Below are positions 27,535 through 36,900 of a stretch of 64,000 nt of DNA, one piece after another. The DNA lies in NCBI GenBank assembly GCA_934771475.1, contig CAKVMD010000004.1, positions 21,261 to 85,260 on the forward strand, written 5' to 3'. Position numbers and translations under genes: made by a program. Below the pieces are notes generated by a model. It was not told the origin of the DNA. It searched no databases and saw only the letters and a list, made by a program, of their open reading frames with translations. Positions within the stretch are counted from its first letter, which is position 1, and each line of letters opens with the position of its first letter. The stretch comes from an uncultured Clostridia bacterium (GTDB taxonomy: Bacteria > Bacillota > Clostridia > Christensenellales > UBA1242).

Positions 27535-27822
27535 ATGAAGCGTTATACTTACCCTGCAATTTTTGTTAAAGATGAAGATAAAAACGAATTTAATGTTCTT
27601 TTCCCAGACCTTGAAATAGTTACAGACGGCAGGTTTGTTGAGGAGGCTTACCTTTATGCAAAGGCAAGTTTGAAAGAATATTTCCTTTATGCCGAAAAAT
27701 TTAACCTTGACTACAATTTTCCATCATCTTTTGACAGCGTAAGAAAGGTTGCAAACAAAGATGAGTTTGTGCTTCTTGTGGACACCGAAATTGACGAAAA
27801 GGAACTTGTTTGTCGAGACTAG
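27535..27822 (+). CDS. HicB-like antitoxin-family protein (solitary)
   Basis: A 95-residue protein with the HicB N-terminal partial RNase H fold: YPAIFVKDEDKNEFNVLFPDL is the typical beta-hairpin ending in FPDL, followed by a helix resembling A.AsLKEYFLYAE. HicB proteins neutralise HicA mRNA interferases. No hicA-sized ORF with a toxin motif is next to it, and there is no obvious DNA-binding C-terminal domain. It may be an orphan with another role. GAGGAG precedes the ATG. It lies between secA and the ribosomal gene cluster. Confidence 0.7.
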   Translation: MKRYTYPAIFVKDEDKNEFNVLFPDLEIVTDGRFVEEAYLYAKASLKEYFLYAEKFNLDYNFPSSFDSVRKVANKDEFVLLVDTEIDEKELVCRD

Positions 27823-27881
27823 GTAAAACCCGATAATTCGGGTAAATTTTCAAAAAAAATGTGAAAAACATAAAGTTTTTG

Positions 27882-27910
27882 TTGACAATAAATTATAAAC
27901 ATGTTATTAT
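27882..27910 (+). promoter_or_regulatory. Promoter of the rpmG-secE-nusG transcript
   Basis: TTGACA (27882-27887), 17-bp spacer, TATTAT (27905-27910): consensus strength, as expected for a translation operon. Confidence 0.85.
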
Positions 27911-27913
27911 AGG

Positions 27914-27947
27914 CTAACACTTCGAACGAATGAGGTGTTAGTTTTTT
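27914..27947 (+). terminator. Terminator-like hairpin in the rpmG leader
   Basis: Stem CTAACAC (27914-27920) with GTGTTAG (27935-27941) and six Ts, located between the promoter and rpmG, within a few bases of the predicted transcript start. Such a leader terminator suggests attenuation. Confidence 0.6.
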
Positions 27948-27962
27948 GTTAGGAGAAAGAAA

Positions 27963-28124
27963 ATGGCAGTACCAAAACGCAAAAATATCATTCTTGCTTG
28001 CACTGAATGTCAAGAAAGAAATTATGCAACAAGCAAGAACACCGCTGCAAATCCAGAAAGAATTGAAATCGTTAAATTCTGTTCTAGATGCGGAAAGAGA
28101 ACCACTCACAAGGAAACAAAATAA
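27963..28124 (+). CDS. rpmG: 50S ribosomal protein L33
   Basis: 53 residues starting MAVPKRKNIILACTECQERN. Two Cys pairs, CTEC and CSRC, form a zinc ribbon, so this is the zinc-containing (C+) type of L33. The ending GKRTTHKETK is typical. Strong site TTAGGAG precedes the ATG. It is first in rpmG-secE-nusG, the arrangement found upstream of rplK in Bacillota. The short length and the family motif leave little doubt. Confidence 0.95.
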   Translation: MAVPKRKNIILACTECQERNYATSKNTAANPERIEIVKFCSRCGKRTTHKETK

Positions 28125-28139
28125 TTTATTGGGGGTTTT

Positions 28140-28505
28140 ATGTCTAAAAACAAAAAGTCAGAGCCAGTGGTAGAAGTTGAAAATCAACCAATATCAGAAG
28201 AGGCTACAACAACTCTTGTAGAGGCAACTGCGGAAGCAAAAGAAACCGCAAAGGCAAATCAAACAGACAAAAACGCAAAAGTTAAGGACAACAAAAAATC
28301 AAACAAAAAGCCTGCAAAGGAAAAAGGCAAATTCAAAAGAAAGGCAAAGGAAACTATGAGTGAACTCAAAAAGGTTACTTGGCCTACTTTTGGTGAGGTT
28401 TGCAAAAGAACAGGCGTTGTTTTAGTTGTTGTGCTTGTTTTTGCAGTCGTAATCTTTGGAATTGATTATTGCTTAGGTTTACTCACTGGATTGTTGAAGA
28501 AATAG
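28140..28505 (+). CDS. secE: Preprotein translocase subunit SecE with long charged N-terminus
   Basis: SecE clamps the SecY channel. The conserved core is at the C-terminal end: ETMSELKKVTWPTFGEV (an amphipathic helix with the KVTWP motif), followed by one membrane helix (about 95-115). The first 75 residues are a Lys/Glu/Ala-rich extension, making the protein 121 residues long against about 60 in Bacillus. Such extensions occur in some Bacillota and are probably disordered. The ATG follows GGGGG. It lies 15 bp after rpmG and 8 bp before nusG. Confidence 0.93.
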   Translation: MSKNKKSEPVVEVENQPISEEATTTLVEATAEAKETAKANQTDKNAKVKDNKKSNKKPAKEKGKFKRKAKETMSELKKVTWPTFGEVCKRTGVVLVVVLVFAVVIFGIDYCLGLLTGLLKK

Positions 28506-28513
28506 GAGAAGGT

Positions 28514-29140
28514 ATGGAAGAAAAAGAAATGCTTGATAATCAAGTTACCCCAGTTGAAGAGGAAACTAAACCAGTAGAAAAAAGCGAAGACCAACTTTCT
28601 TATGAAGAGTTTGTTGCTTCCCTTCCAGAAAAATGGTATGTTTTGCACACTTTTTCAGGGTATGAAAATGTTGCAAAAGAAAATCTTGAAACTGTGGTTG
28701 AGAAATTTAATCTTCAAGACAGAATTTTTGACATAGTAATTCCTATGGAAGATGTGGTTGAAGAGAAAAACGGAAAGAAAAAACTTGTTCAAAGAAAGGC
28801 TATGCCATGCTATATCTTGGTTAAGATGAAGTATGCTGATGACCTTTGGCACAATGTTACAAGAACGAGAGGTATTACAGGCTTTGTTGGCCCAAAGGGA
28901 CGCCCTCTTGCCCTCACTGAGGATGAGGTTATTAAACTTAGACTTGAAAAAATCAAAGTTGAAGTTGATCTTGCGGTGGGAGACAAAGTTGAAATTGTGG
29001 ATGGACCTCTTGATGGAATGATTGGAGAAGTTACTTCAATTAACACCGAAACAGGTATTGTTGGCGTTAATGTCGAGATGTTTGGAAGAGAGACTGCTGT
29101 TGAAGTTGAGATGAGTCAAATTCACAAAATAAACAACTAA
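28514..29140 (+). CDS. nusG: Transcription elongation/termination factor NusG
   Basis: 208 residues from the ATG preceded by AGGAGAAGGT. An in-frame TTG 45 bp upstream overlaps secE and lacks a site. The NGN domain begins at KWYVLHTFSGYENVAKENLE (about 39) and includes RKAMPCYILVKM and VTRTRGITGFVG. The KOW domain (about 155-208) shows VGDKVEIVDGPLDGM. An acidic extension of about 37 residues precedes the NGN domain. NusG binds RNA polymerase and influences pausing and coupling to translation. A leader of about 250 nt then separates it from rplK. Confidence 0.95.
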   Translation: MEEKEMLDNQVTPVEEETKPVEKSEDQLSYEEFVASLPEKWYVLHTFSGYENVAKENLETVVEKFNLQDRIFDIVIPMEDVVEEKNGKKKLVQRKAMPCYILVKMKYADDLWHNVTRTRGITGFVGPKGRPLALTEDEVIKLRLEKIKVEVDLAVGDKVEIVDGPLDGMIGEVTSINTETGIVGVNVEMFGRETAVEVEMSQIHKINN

Positions 29141-29342
29141 ACTTGTAAAAACTGTTTCTTATTACTTACATTTACTAGCAAAAGAAAGCATAAAAGCGAA
29201 AGCGAGCTCTCGCTCATTGGCGATGATTAAATCTCGTAAAATAAAGGTGTACGCTTTTAACAAAGGCTTTCACAATTTTAATTTGGTATAACGCGGGCAA
29301 CCGCTTAATTATACACTCGAAAGATAAAGTCTTTCGTTTTAG

Positions 29343-29382
29343 ATGTGGGAGGACGGAACTGCAACCGTTCATTACACCACAA
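29343..29382 (+). promoter_or_regulatory. L1-binding autoregulatory leader of rplK-rplA
   Basis: Outer stem TGTGG/CCACA (29344-29348 with 29377-29381) with GGAGG beside it and an inner ACGG...CCGT hairpin, placed directly before the rplK ribosome-binding site. This matches the L11-L1 operon leader where free L1 represses translation. The upstream part of the 250-nt nusG-rplK gap holds further hairpins, including CGAAAGA/TCTTTCG at 29319-29337. Confidence 0.65.
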
Positions 29383-29394
29383 AAGGAGGAAAAA

Positions 29395-29823
29395 ATGGCA
29401 GAGAAAAAAGTTGCTGCGGTTGTAAAATTACAACTTGCCGCTGGTAAAGCCACACCGGGACCTCCAGTTGGTTCAACACTTGGACCTCATGGAATTAACC
29501 TTGGCGCATTTACCAAAGAATTCAATGAGAAGACCGCTTCTCAAGCAGGACTCGTTATTCCTGTGGTTGTAACTATCTATGCTGATAGAAGTTACTCATT
29601 CGTACTCAAAACCCCACCAGCAGCCATTCTTATTATGAAGGCTATTGGACTTGAAAAGGGTTCTGCTGTACCAAACAAACAAAAAGTCGGAACAATCACA
29701 AAAGCACAAATCAAACAGATTGCTGAAACAAAGATGCCAGACCTTAACTGCACTTCAATCGAATCTGCAATGAGCATGATTGCTGGTGCCGCTCGTAGTA
29801 TGGGCGTTACCGTTGTTGACTAA
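29395..29823 (+). CDS. rplK: 50S ribosomal protein L11
   Basis: 142 residues, normal length. VVKLQLAAGKATPGPPVGSTLGPHGINLGAF is the family's N-terminal signature (split here around residues 9-40), and the C-terminal RNA-binding domain runs from about 70, ending MIAGAARSMGVTV. L11 forms the GTPase-associated centre with 23S rRNA and L10-L12. AAAGGAGG precedes the ATG. It lies 11 bp before rplA in a conserved pair, behind an L1-type leader. Confidence 0.97.
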   Translation: MAEKKVAAVVKLQLAAGKATPGPPVGSTLGPHGINLGAFTKEFNEKTASQAGLVIPVVVTIYADRSYSFVLKTPPAAILIMKAIGLEKGSAVPNKQKVGTITKAQIKQIAETKMPDLNCTSIESAMSMIAGAARSMGVTVVD

Positions 29824-29834
29824 GGAGGAAAAGC

Positions 29835-30515
29835 ATGAAAGCATCTAAAAGACTTGCACAAGCATCTGAAATGGTTAAACAAAAATCTTATGACATTGCT
29901 GGTGGACTTGACGCACTCTTGTCTCTTCCAAAAGCAAAATTTGACGAAACAGTTGAACTTCATGTTCGCCTTGGTGTAGATGGTAAAAACGCTGACCAAC
30001 AGGTTAGAGGAGTTTGTATCCTTCCTCACGGAACAGGAAAAGAACTTAAAGTTTTGGTTATCGCAAAGGGTGATAAGGCTGATGAAGCTACAAAAGCAGG
30101 CGCTGACTATGTTGGCGCAGAAGAAATCATCGCAAAAATCCAAGGTGGTTGGCTTGATTTCGACGTTTGTATCACAACCCCAGATATGATGGGACTTGTA
30201 GGAAGAGTTGCTAGAATTTTAGGACCTAAGGGTCTTATGCCAAACCCAAAGAGCGGAACAGTTACTATGGACGTTACTAAGGCTATCAACGATGCCAAAG
30301 CTGGTAAAGTTGAATATAGACTTGACAAAACAAACAATGTCCATGTAATTCTTGGAAAAGTAAGTTTCGGTAAGGAAAAATTGATGGACAACTTCAATAC
30401 AGTTATTGAAGCACTCATCAAGGCAAAGCCTGCTGCTGCAAAGGGACAATATTTTAGAAATGTTGCCATTGCATCAACAATGGGACCTGGAATTAAAATC
30501 AACGTTACTCTTTAA
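29835..30515 (+). CDS. rplA: 50S ribosomal protein L1
   Basis: 226 residues, normal length. The protein forms the L1 stalk that handles exiting tRNA and represses its own operon. Recognisable parts are LHVRLGVDGKNADQQVRG (about 36-53), LMPNPKSGTVTMDV (about 134-147) and the C-terminal AIASTMGPGIKINV. AAGGAGG precedes the ATG. It is followed by a strong terminator, so rplJ-rplL, which follow rplA in most Bacillota, are not in this operon. Confidence 0.97.
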   Translation: MKASKRLAQASEMVKQKSYDIAGGLDALLSLPKAKFDETVELHVRLGVDGKNADQQVRGVCILPHGTGKELKVLVIAKGDKADEATKAGADYVGAEEIIAKIQGGWLDFDVCITTPDMMGLVGRVARILGPKGLMPNPKSGTVTMDVTKAINDAKAGKVEYRLDKTNNVHVILGKVSFGKEKLMDNFNTVIEALIKAKPAAAKGQYFRNVAIASTMGPGIKINVTL

Positions 30516-30550
30516 TTCTTATTGCCAAAAGACATGAAAAACATGTAAAA

Positions 30551-30587
30551 AAAATAGGTTTTCGCGTAAGCGAGAGCCTATTTTTTT
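30551..30587 (+). terminator. Terminator of rplK-rplA
   Basis: A 15-bp stem (30551-30565 with 30570-30584, two G-T pairs) with loop GTAA and a T-run overlapping its 3' arm. Confidence 0.9.
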
Positions 30588-30671
30588 GCCATAACAAAGC
30601 CATAACAAAGCCATAACAAAGCCATAACAAAGCCATAACAAAGCCATAACAAAGCCATAACAAAGCCATAA
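30588..30671. repeat. Period-11 tandem array, seven perfect copies
   Basis: The unit GCCATAACAAA is repeated perfectly seven times from 30588 to 30664, then partially. The unit length is not a multiple of three and no supported ORF reads through it. It is enclosed by two terminators (30551-30587 and 30691-30723). Copy number is likely to vary between strains. Confidence 0.95.
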
Positions 30672-30690
30672 GATAGACAAAATATCAAAC

Positions 30691-30723
30691 AAAAAACCTT
30701 GCAAAAGCCTTGCAAGGTTTTTT
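30691..30723. terminator. Intrinsic terminator between the array and the surface protein gene
   Basis: A 12-bp stem (30691-30702 with 30712-30723) with A-run and T-run, usable in both directions; it could end the 2832-residue protein's transcript. Confidence 0.8.
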
Positions 30724-30743
30724 ATGTATATTAAAGGTATTAA

Positions 30744-30900
30744 AATCTAAATGTAAAGAAAATTTTACCACTTTTCGCTTAATGTAAGCGCGCTAAATTA
30801 AAATAGTGTCATCAAGTTTTTAAAACTCTATTTTTAGCACCACTTACAATGCAAGGTGAGTTCACTCACGCGGACCGTAAAATAGTTTAACATTTAGATT
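30744..30900. repeat. Large structured element at the 3' end of the surface protein gene
   Basis: An 11-bp inverted repeat (30744-30754 with 30890-30900) continues after an internal loop as a 7-bp stem (30762-30768 with 30877-30883). Enclosed are small hairpins at 30776-30790 (CGCTT/AAGCG), 30815-30827 (AGTTT/AAACT) and the palindrome 30856-30869. A second palindrome, 30917-30930, overlaps the surface protein stop codon. Confidence 0.5.
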
Positions 30901-30916
30901 ATGCTTACGATAGAAA

Positions 30917-30930
30917 GTAAGTTTACTTAC
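30917..30930. repeat. Palindromic repeat copy overlapping a stop codon
   Basis: GTAAGTTTACTTAC is the surface-protein member of the GTGAGTTTACTCAC family. The stop codon occupies bases 11-13 of the palindrome, exactly as in ychF. The flank CTTACGATAG...AGT also matches the ychF copy (TTTACGATAG...AGT). Confidence 0.7.
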
Positions 30931-33900
30931 TTAACGCGTTGACGCTTACGCAATTTGACTGTTATAAAGATTATAGTTCCAAGGGCAATCACGCCAAGAA
31001 TTATTGCAATAATTGCAAAAGCGTTGAGTGGTTCATTCTTTATAACCTTGTAAGAGTATATAAGTTGTCCGCTTGCAGTGTAAACTTGAATGTAGTAAGT
31101 TCCAGATTGTGAAAGCGTGATAACTTCGGTTTCGTTAAGTGTAGGCAAGGTTTCAGCGTTGTAATATCTAATTGTTGAGCCAATCTTAATGTAACTATCA
31201 CCAACTGCTTCGTAGAAGTTTGCAACATTAAATGTTATAGTAATATCATTTGTTGTTGCTTGCCCTTGACCAATAGAAACCTCAATAGGAGGAACGGCAT
31301 GGTTTATCCAAAGTTCAAATGTAAAGCATTTAACTCCAACATTTTCATACGCTTTTTCGTTAGGACAAATAGTAATCTTATATCTTCCTGTTCCAGTTTT
31401 CTCGTCAAGATAATTGAGACTGAGAGCGGATAGATAAGTTTTCCCGTCTACTACAATGGTGTCTTTAAAACTTCCAAAATTGAGGAAATCTTCGGTTATA
31501 TCACCAAGTCCAGATTTCTCGATTTTTGAAATATAGTAATTTGAGTAAGCAGGGAAATTAAATGCCGAACGCGACTCGTTCTTGCTTATAATCATGAAGT
31601 TGAAAGTCTTTGACTTTATTTGAACTTCACCTTTTGCGCTTTTAGCAGAGAAGTCTACTTGATAGTATCCAGGCTCGCTGAAAGTGAATGTATAGTTTCT
31701 TTCAATATATCCGTTTCCACCAGATGATTTATTATAAACTTTACCATTGCGATAAACGGTGATTTGTGGATAATTTGAAGGCGCATAGAACGAACTCAAA
31801 TTTGTAAGAGAGAGCGTTACTCTAGAATTGTATATAGTATTTTGAATTGCTTCGGTCGTTGTTGTATTCCCTTCGCTGTCTGTGCTTGTAACTGTAAATG
31901 GAATTGAATTTAAGAAGAAGAGATACATATAGTTACTACCTTTAAATGTTTGGTAGTTTGCTGGTTCGCATGAGTCGTGGAGACTTATGCGGTAATAACC
32001 TGCGCGGGTAATGTATGCTGTTGCAAGGGTGTCAGTGTAGTCAATTTCAGGTGAAACATCTACAAAGTTGCCTTCAAACATTTTCTCAACCTTAATATGG
32101 ATGCGGTTAGAAGTTATGCCATAGAAAGGAGTAAATGTAAGTTTAAGTCTTTCAAATCCAGTGTCTGACTGGCTTGCTACAATAGTTTCATTTGCTTTTC
32201 CAAGCAGAGATTCGCTTGCGCCAGAAGGTGATTCATAACTAAATAATGATGCAAAATCGTTGTTTGGCTTAATATAGAGTATAGCAAATGAACCGCTTGA
32301 TTCTGTGCAAGAATATGTATAAACTTCAACATAAACATTCGTGCCAGTTGTTTTAACTTCTGGGTCTGAAATAACAACGCCAAGTTCCTCATTTCTAGTA
32401 ATAATAACACGATTTCGATTGCTGTAATCTACACCAACAAGGTAGTTGACTTCATAGGTTACGCCATTGTTGTCAGTGTAGGTGAGGTTAGAACGCTCAA
32501 CTCTTACTCCATCAATAGTTATTGTGTAGTAAGATGCTGTCGAATCCCAAATCGTAACCATGTAAGCCTTATAACTGTTTGTAAGGATTGTTTCATCATC
32601 GTAAATAAAGAATATTAGGTAATCTCCTGCGCCACGGATAACATAACTTGATATGTTTCCATCTTGCATTTCAAGTTTTGTAAATGATTGTCCATTGTCG
32701 CTTGAAATGTATGCTGAATAAGGATATTCTTTCTTGTATGCTTCTGCTGTTCCGTTATCAGAAGGAGAATTTAAATATTTCATTGTTACAACTGATGAGT
32801 AGGTTGAAAGGTAGGTTGCTTGTGCGTTTGTGAAACTCTTTCCGCCAACAATAACAGTTTGTGATAGTGTTTTGTTTTGGGCTTTGTCATCACTGAAAGC
32901 ATTCAAGTTTCTATCAAGGAATGCTACTCCGCCGTTTATAAGCGTAGCGGAATTTGTGAATGCTGGCAATTTGTTGTAAATGCGAATATGAATTGTTCGC
33001 AAAGGTGTACGGTTAGCGCCAATATCTGCCGCATCATAGATTGTCAAAGTAAAGCATTTGTTAGTTTGATTAAAGGTTAATGAGCGAATGCTATCTTTGT
33101 TGCTTGTAAAGTAGTCCCCATTGGTTGCGAGTCTACTGTCTGTTTCATTGTAAACTACAACATCGTATAACTTCAAGTGGTAGTTAAAAGTAACATCTTT
33201 TTCGCTTATATATGTCTTGCTGTTATCACTTTCTGTTACTTCATAAACACTGCCATTTCCAACGATTTCATTGTATGAAGCAATGTTTGCAAGTTGAACA
33301 ACGATTGATTCGTTTCCAAAGTTATCTGTGATTGTATATCTCAATTTTTCACCACTCGAAGCAATTATTGTGCTGAGTGTGAGTTTTCCGTTTGCAAGAG
33401 TTATGTTTACAGAGTTTGATGGGTCTGCGATGTTCCAAGTTCCATACAACCCGCTATTAGTTTGTGCGGTTGCTACTTCTTCGTATGTATTTCCATTAAG
33501 TCTTTCAACTTTTATCTTAGTAGGGAAAACATAACCATAAGTGTTGCTGTTTAAACTTTCTTGCGATGGAATATTGATGTTTAACTGTGCTTGTGGATCC
33601 TTGTAAGAAGTTGAAGTTATAAGATTAGCGTTGTAAATAGTTAAGAATAGCGTTGTGTTTTCTTCACCATTTCTATTTGCAAATTGTAATTGGTGTTTGC
33701 GGTTAGATGACGCAAGTCCACTAAACAAACTTGAAAGTGAAACAGTGTTAAAATTTGAATTGCCAAGAACATAAACAGTATCTTTATCAAGCCATGGAGA
33801 GCGCATATAAATGCTTGCTACTTGTCCGGCTTTTCTAACTAAGAAGATTTCCCATTCATCGCTATTGTAGTCGATGCTAGTAATTTCAAATCCCGTGTTA

Positions 33901-36900
33901 GAGTATAAATTGTAGTTGTTTTCAATCATTTGTTGACGACTGAACTTAATTTCTGCATCCTCAGCTGTTTTGCTGTTTTTATAAGTTAAAACATTGTCGC
34001 TGTCTGCTACATCAACCACTTTGATAAGATAAGCGGTCATGTTTCCAGCCCAATCGCGTTCAACAACTTCATAGATTGAATTATTATTTACACTAAGGTT
34101 GCTTAATTCAGTATATTTGCTTTCATTAAATGAATTTTTGTCAACAGGAGTGTAAGATTCAAGGCTTCCAACTTCTTTGAGCCCTATATATTTTACTCCA
34201 TAATTATCTTCATCAACTGTAAGGTTATTTACAAATTGAGAATTTACAACATAGTAGTAATATTTGAGAGTGCCAGTAGATTTTACATAAGAATAACTTA
34301 CGCCATTTCCAGAAGTAGATTGGTTAAATGAAGTAGAGTTCCCGTTGTAATCAAAATATTCTCTTGTAAGGCTGTGAAGAGTGTTTGCGTCAAGTGATGA
34401 GAATGCGCCTTGCAAGCGTGCTGATTGTTCAACATTACTCATAAGCGAAAGGATATTTTCGTGTGGTGCAGTTATATCAAAGTAAATCGTTTTGCTTGTT
34501 GTAGAGTAAATGTTGCCGTTATGTCCTTCAAACTGCATGGTTATGGTGATACTTGGTTTGTAATCACTGTTGTTAAACATGGCTGAGAGAATGCTACTAA
34601 CATCAATTTCAAAAGACCTTGTTCCGCCAGCGGTGTTATCACCAGTGATTTCTTCTAATGAAATCGTTTTGTTGATATCTCCACGTATAACAATTTTTGC
34701 TTCATCAATTTTCGCAATATAATCACTGCTTGGGATTTGCCATTTAATGCTAAGATTTGAAGAATTTGTGTAATAAGCGCCGTCATGTTCTTCCAGACTG
34801 TAACCCGAGTTGTCTACAATGTCAAATTCAGGGGCGGTTTTTTCAATTTTGAACGCAAACTTGTACAAAGAGTAGAGTTGGTCAAAAGTTGCGCCTAAAT
34901 TGTTTGCTTGATATAAAGAAACTACATAAGTGCCGGGAGCTGTAAATTGTTTTGTAGGGTTTGTTTCAAGTGCTAATGATTGAGATTGAGATGAAGATGT
35001 TTGCTTGTAGAAATTCATGTATCCATTTGTATAAATGTCATTTCTGCTTATAAGTGCATTTAAATTTCCACCATGGTAAATGCTTTCTGCTATTGTCTGG
35101 TTTGGCTTATAATATTGTACTTTTGCATAAAGGTTATAAACATTTATACGCATACTGTTAAGTTCTGCTAGCGCGTCTTCCTCATTTGTAAACGATTTGT
35201 AAAGAATTCCTTCAAGGTAAAGGTTCCATTTAGTTTGATTTTGTTCGTCCTTTTCCTCTTTAACTTCCGCGCCATAATATGATAAATCAAAATTTTTATC
35301 TACGCTGTAAGTATTATCGGTGCCTTTGATTGATGAAATAGTATATTTGGTTTGAGGAATCAAAAGAGATAATGGAAGTTTGTTGCCCGAAATTGAGATT
35401 GCGTTCTCTGGGAATGTGTCCTCGTCATTGAAACTTGAACGAGTGTAGAATGAACCTTGGTTAAGTCCGTTGATATATCTTGGGAATGAAATTTCAATGT
35501 TTTGTTGACCTTCTCCCGAGTACATACTGACAAGAATATCACCGCCGACTACGCTTTCAAGAGAAGTTTTTCCGTCTGCTTCTACTTCTACGCTTTCAAT
35601 AGGGGAGATAACATTGTATGCGTCAACGATAAATGATATATCGCGCGTGTCGTAATCAAATTTTCCTACCATATTGCCCGAGTCATATACACGCTCAAAC
35701 ACATATTTGCCGGCAACTGGGAGAGTGTTGTTTCCAAGTACAATCTCAAAAGTGCACTCTTCGCCTTTGGCTACTGCAACGCTTCCGTTAGTGTAAATAT
35801 CAAATTCTCTTGTTGGTTTCTTCGAAAGGGTGTAATAGAAATAGTTGTTTGTAACATTTCCTTTATTATCGGCGGTCAAGTCGTTTCCACTCTTGTAACT
35901 TGTTTTTGAGGTAGAAGTTTTGATAAAAGGATAGTATTTTAATGTGATTTTTCCAACAACAGAACCATTATTTGGGAATGGAATGTAAGTCAATGAAAGT
36001 TTGTTCTTGCTGTTTGTTGGTAAAATATAAGAATATTTATACTTTTTGGACGAGTTTTCTGTGTTAGTTTCAGTTGGACTTAAACGCTTTCCCTTAGTGT
36101 CCTTGTCAAAATATCCACTAAATGAATAGTTGTCCCACTGCAAACTCTTCCAAAGTTGTTCACTTTCACTTGGTTTGTCTCCAACTTTAATGTCAAGTTT
36201 GGAAGCATCAGAGGAAACTCTAAAATTAAGTATACCGCTTGGAGCGTTTTTGTAGTTTGTTGCTTCATCCCCGTAAACCTTCGTGTTCGATTTGTCGCGA
36301 GTGAGCAAAGAGTGGGTTGCTTCAAGAGCTTCAAGTTCTCCGTTGGCATTTTCTTTGTAGAGAGGCACATTGTAACTATAACCATAATGAGCCCCATATG
36401 TATCGTTGTCAAGAGCATAATATGTTGGGAATGTTTCTATTTTAAGGTAAGTGCCATCCTTTGCATACGCAGAGCTACTTAAAGCGCCTATGTAATCTTG
36501 GTTTGCATTAAAGAACTCTTCAAGTTTGGCTTTTAACGCTTCTGTTGCTTGTGAGGCATCTTTGCTATACTCGTACGCCTTTATGTCATCAAATTTTGAA
36601 GTTAATAAAATGCCTTTGTATTTTGCCCATATTATTGTCATGTCATAACGCACATCCTCAGGGATGTCAATGTTTTCGCCATTTGCTATAATAGACCTTA
36701 AAACAATTCCAGAAAGTTCTCCGTTTTCATCAAGTTCTTCTTGTTGTTTAACAAAAATTGGACTTGTTTTATCAATTAAGAAGATTTCAAAACTAGAATT
36801 GCCCGCTCCGTCATAAACTTCAAGGAGGTAGAACCCACTGTTTTGTTTAACCGCACTTGCGCTAACGATAGAATCAAAATTAGAAGTGTTGCTGTATTCA

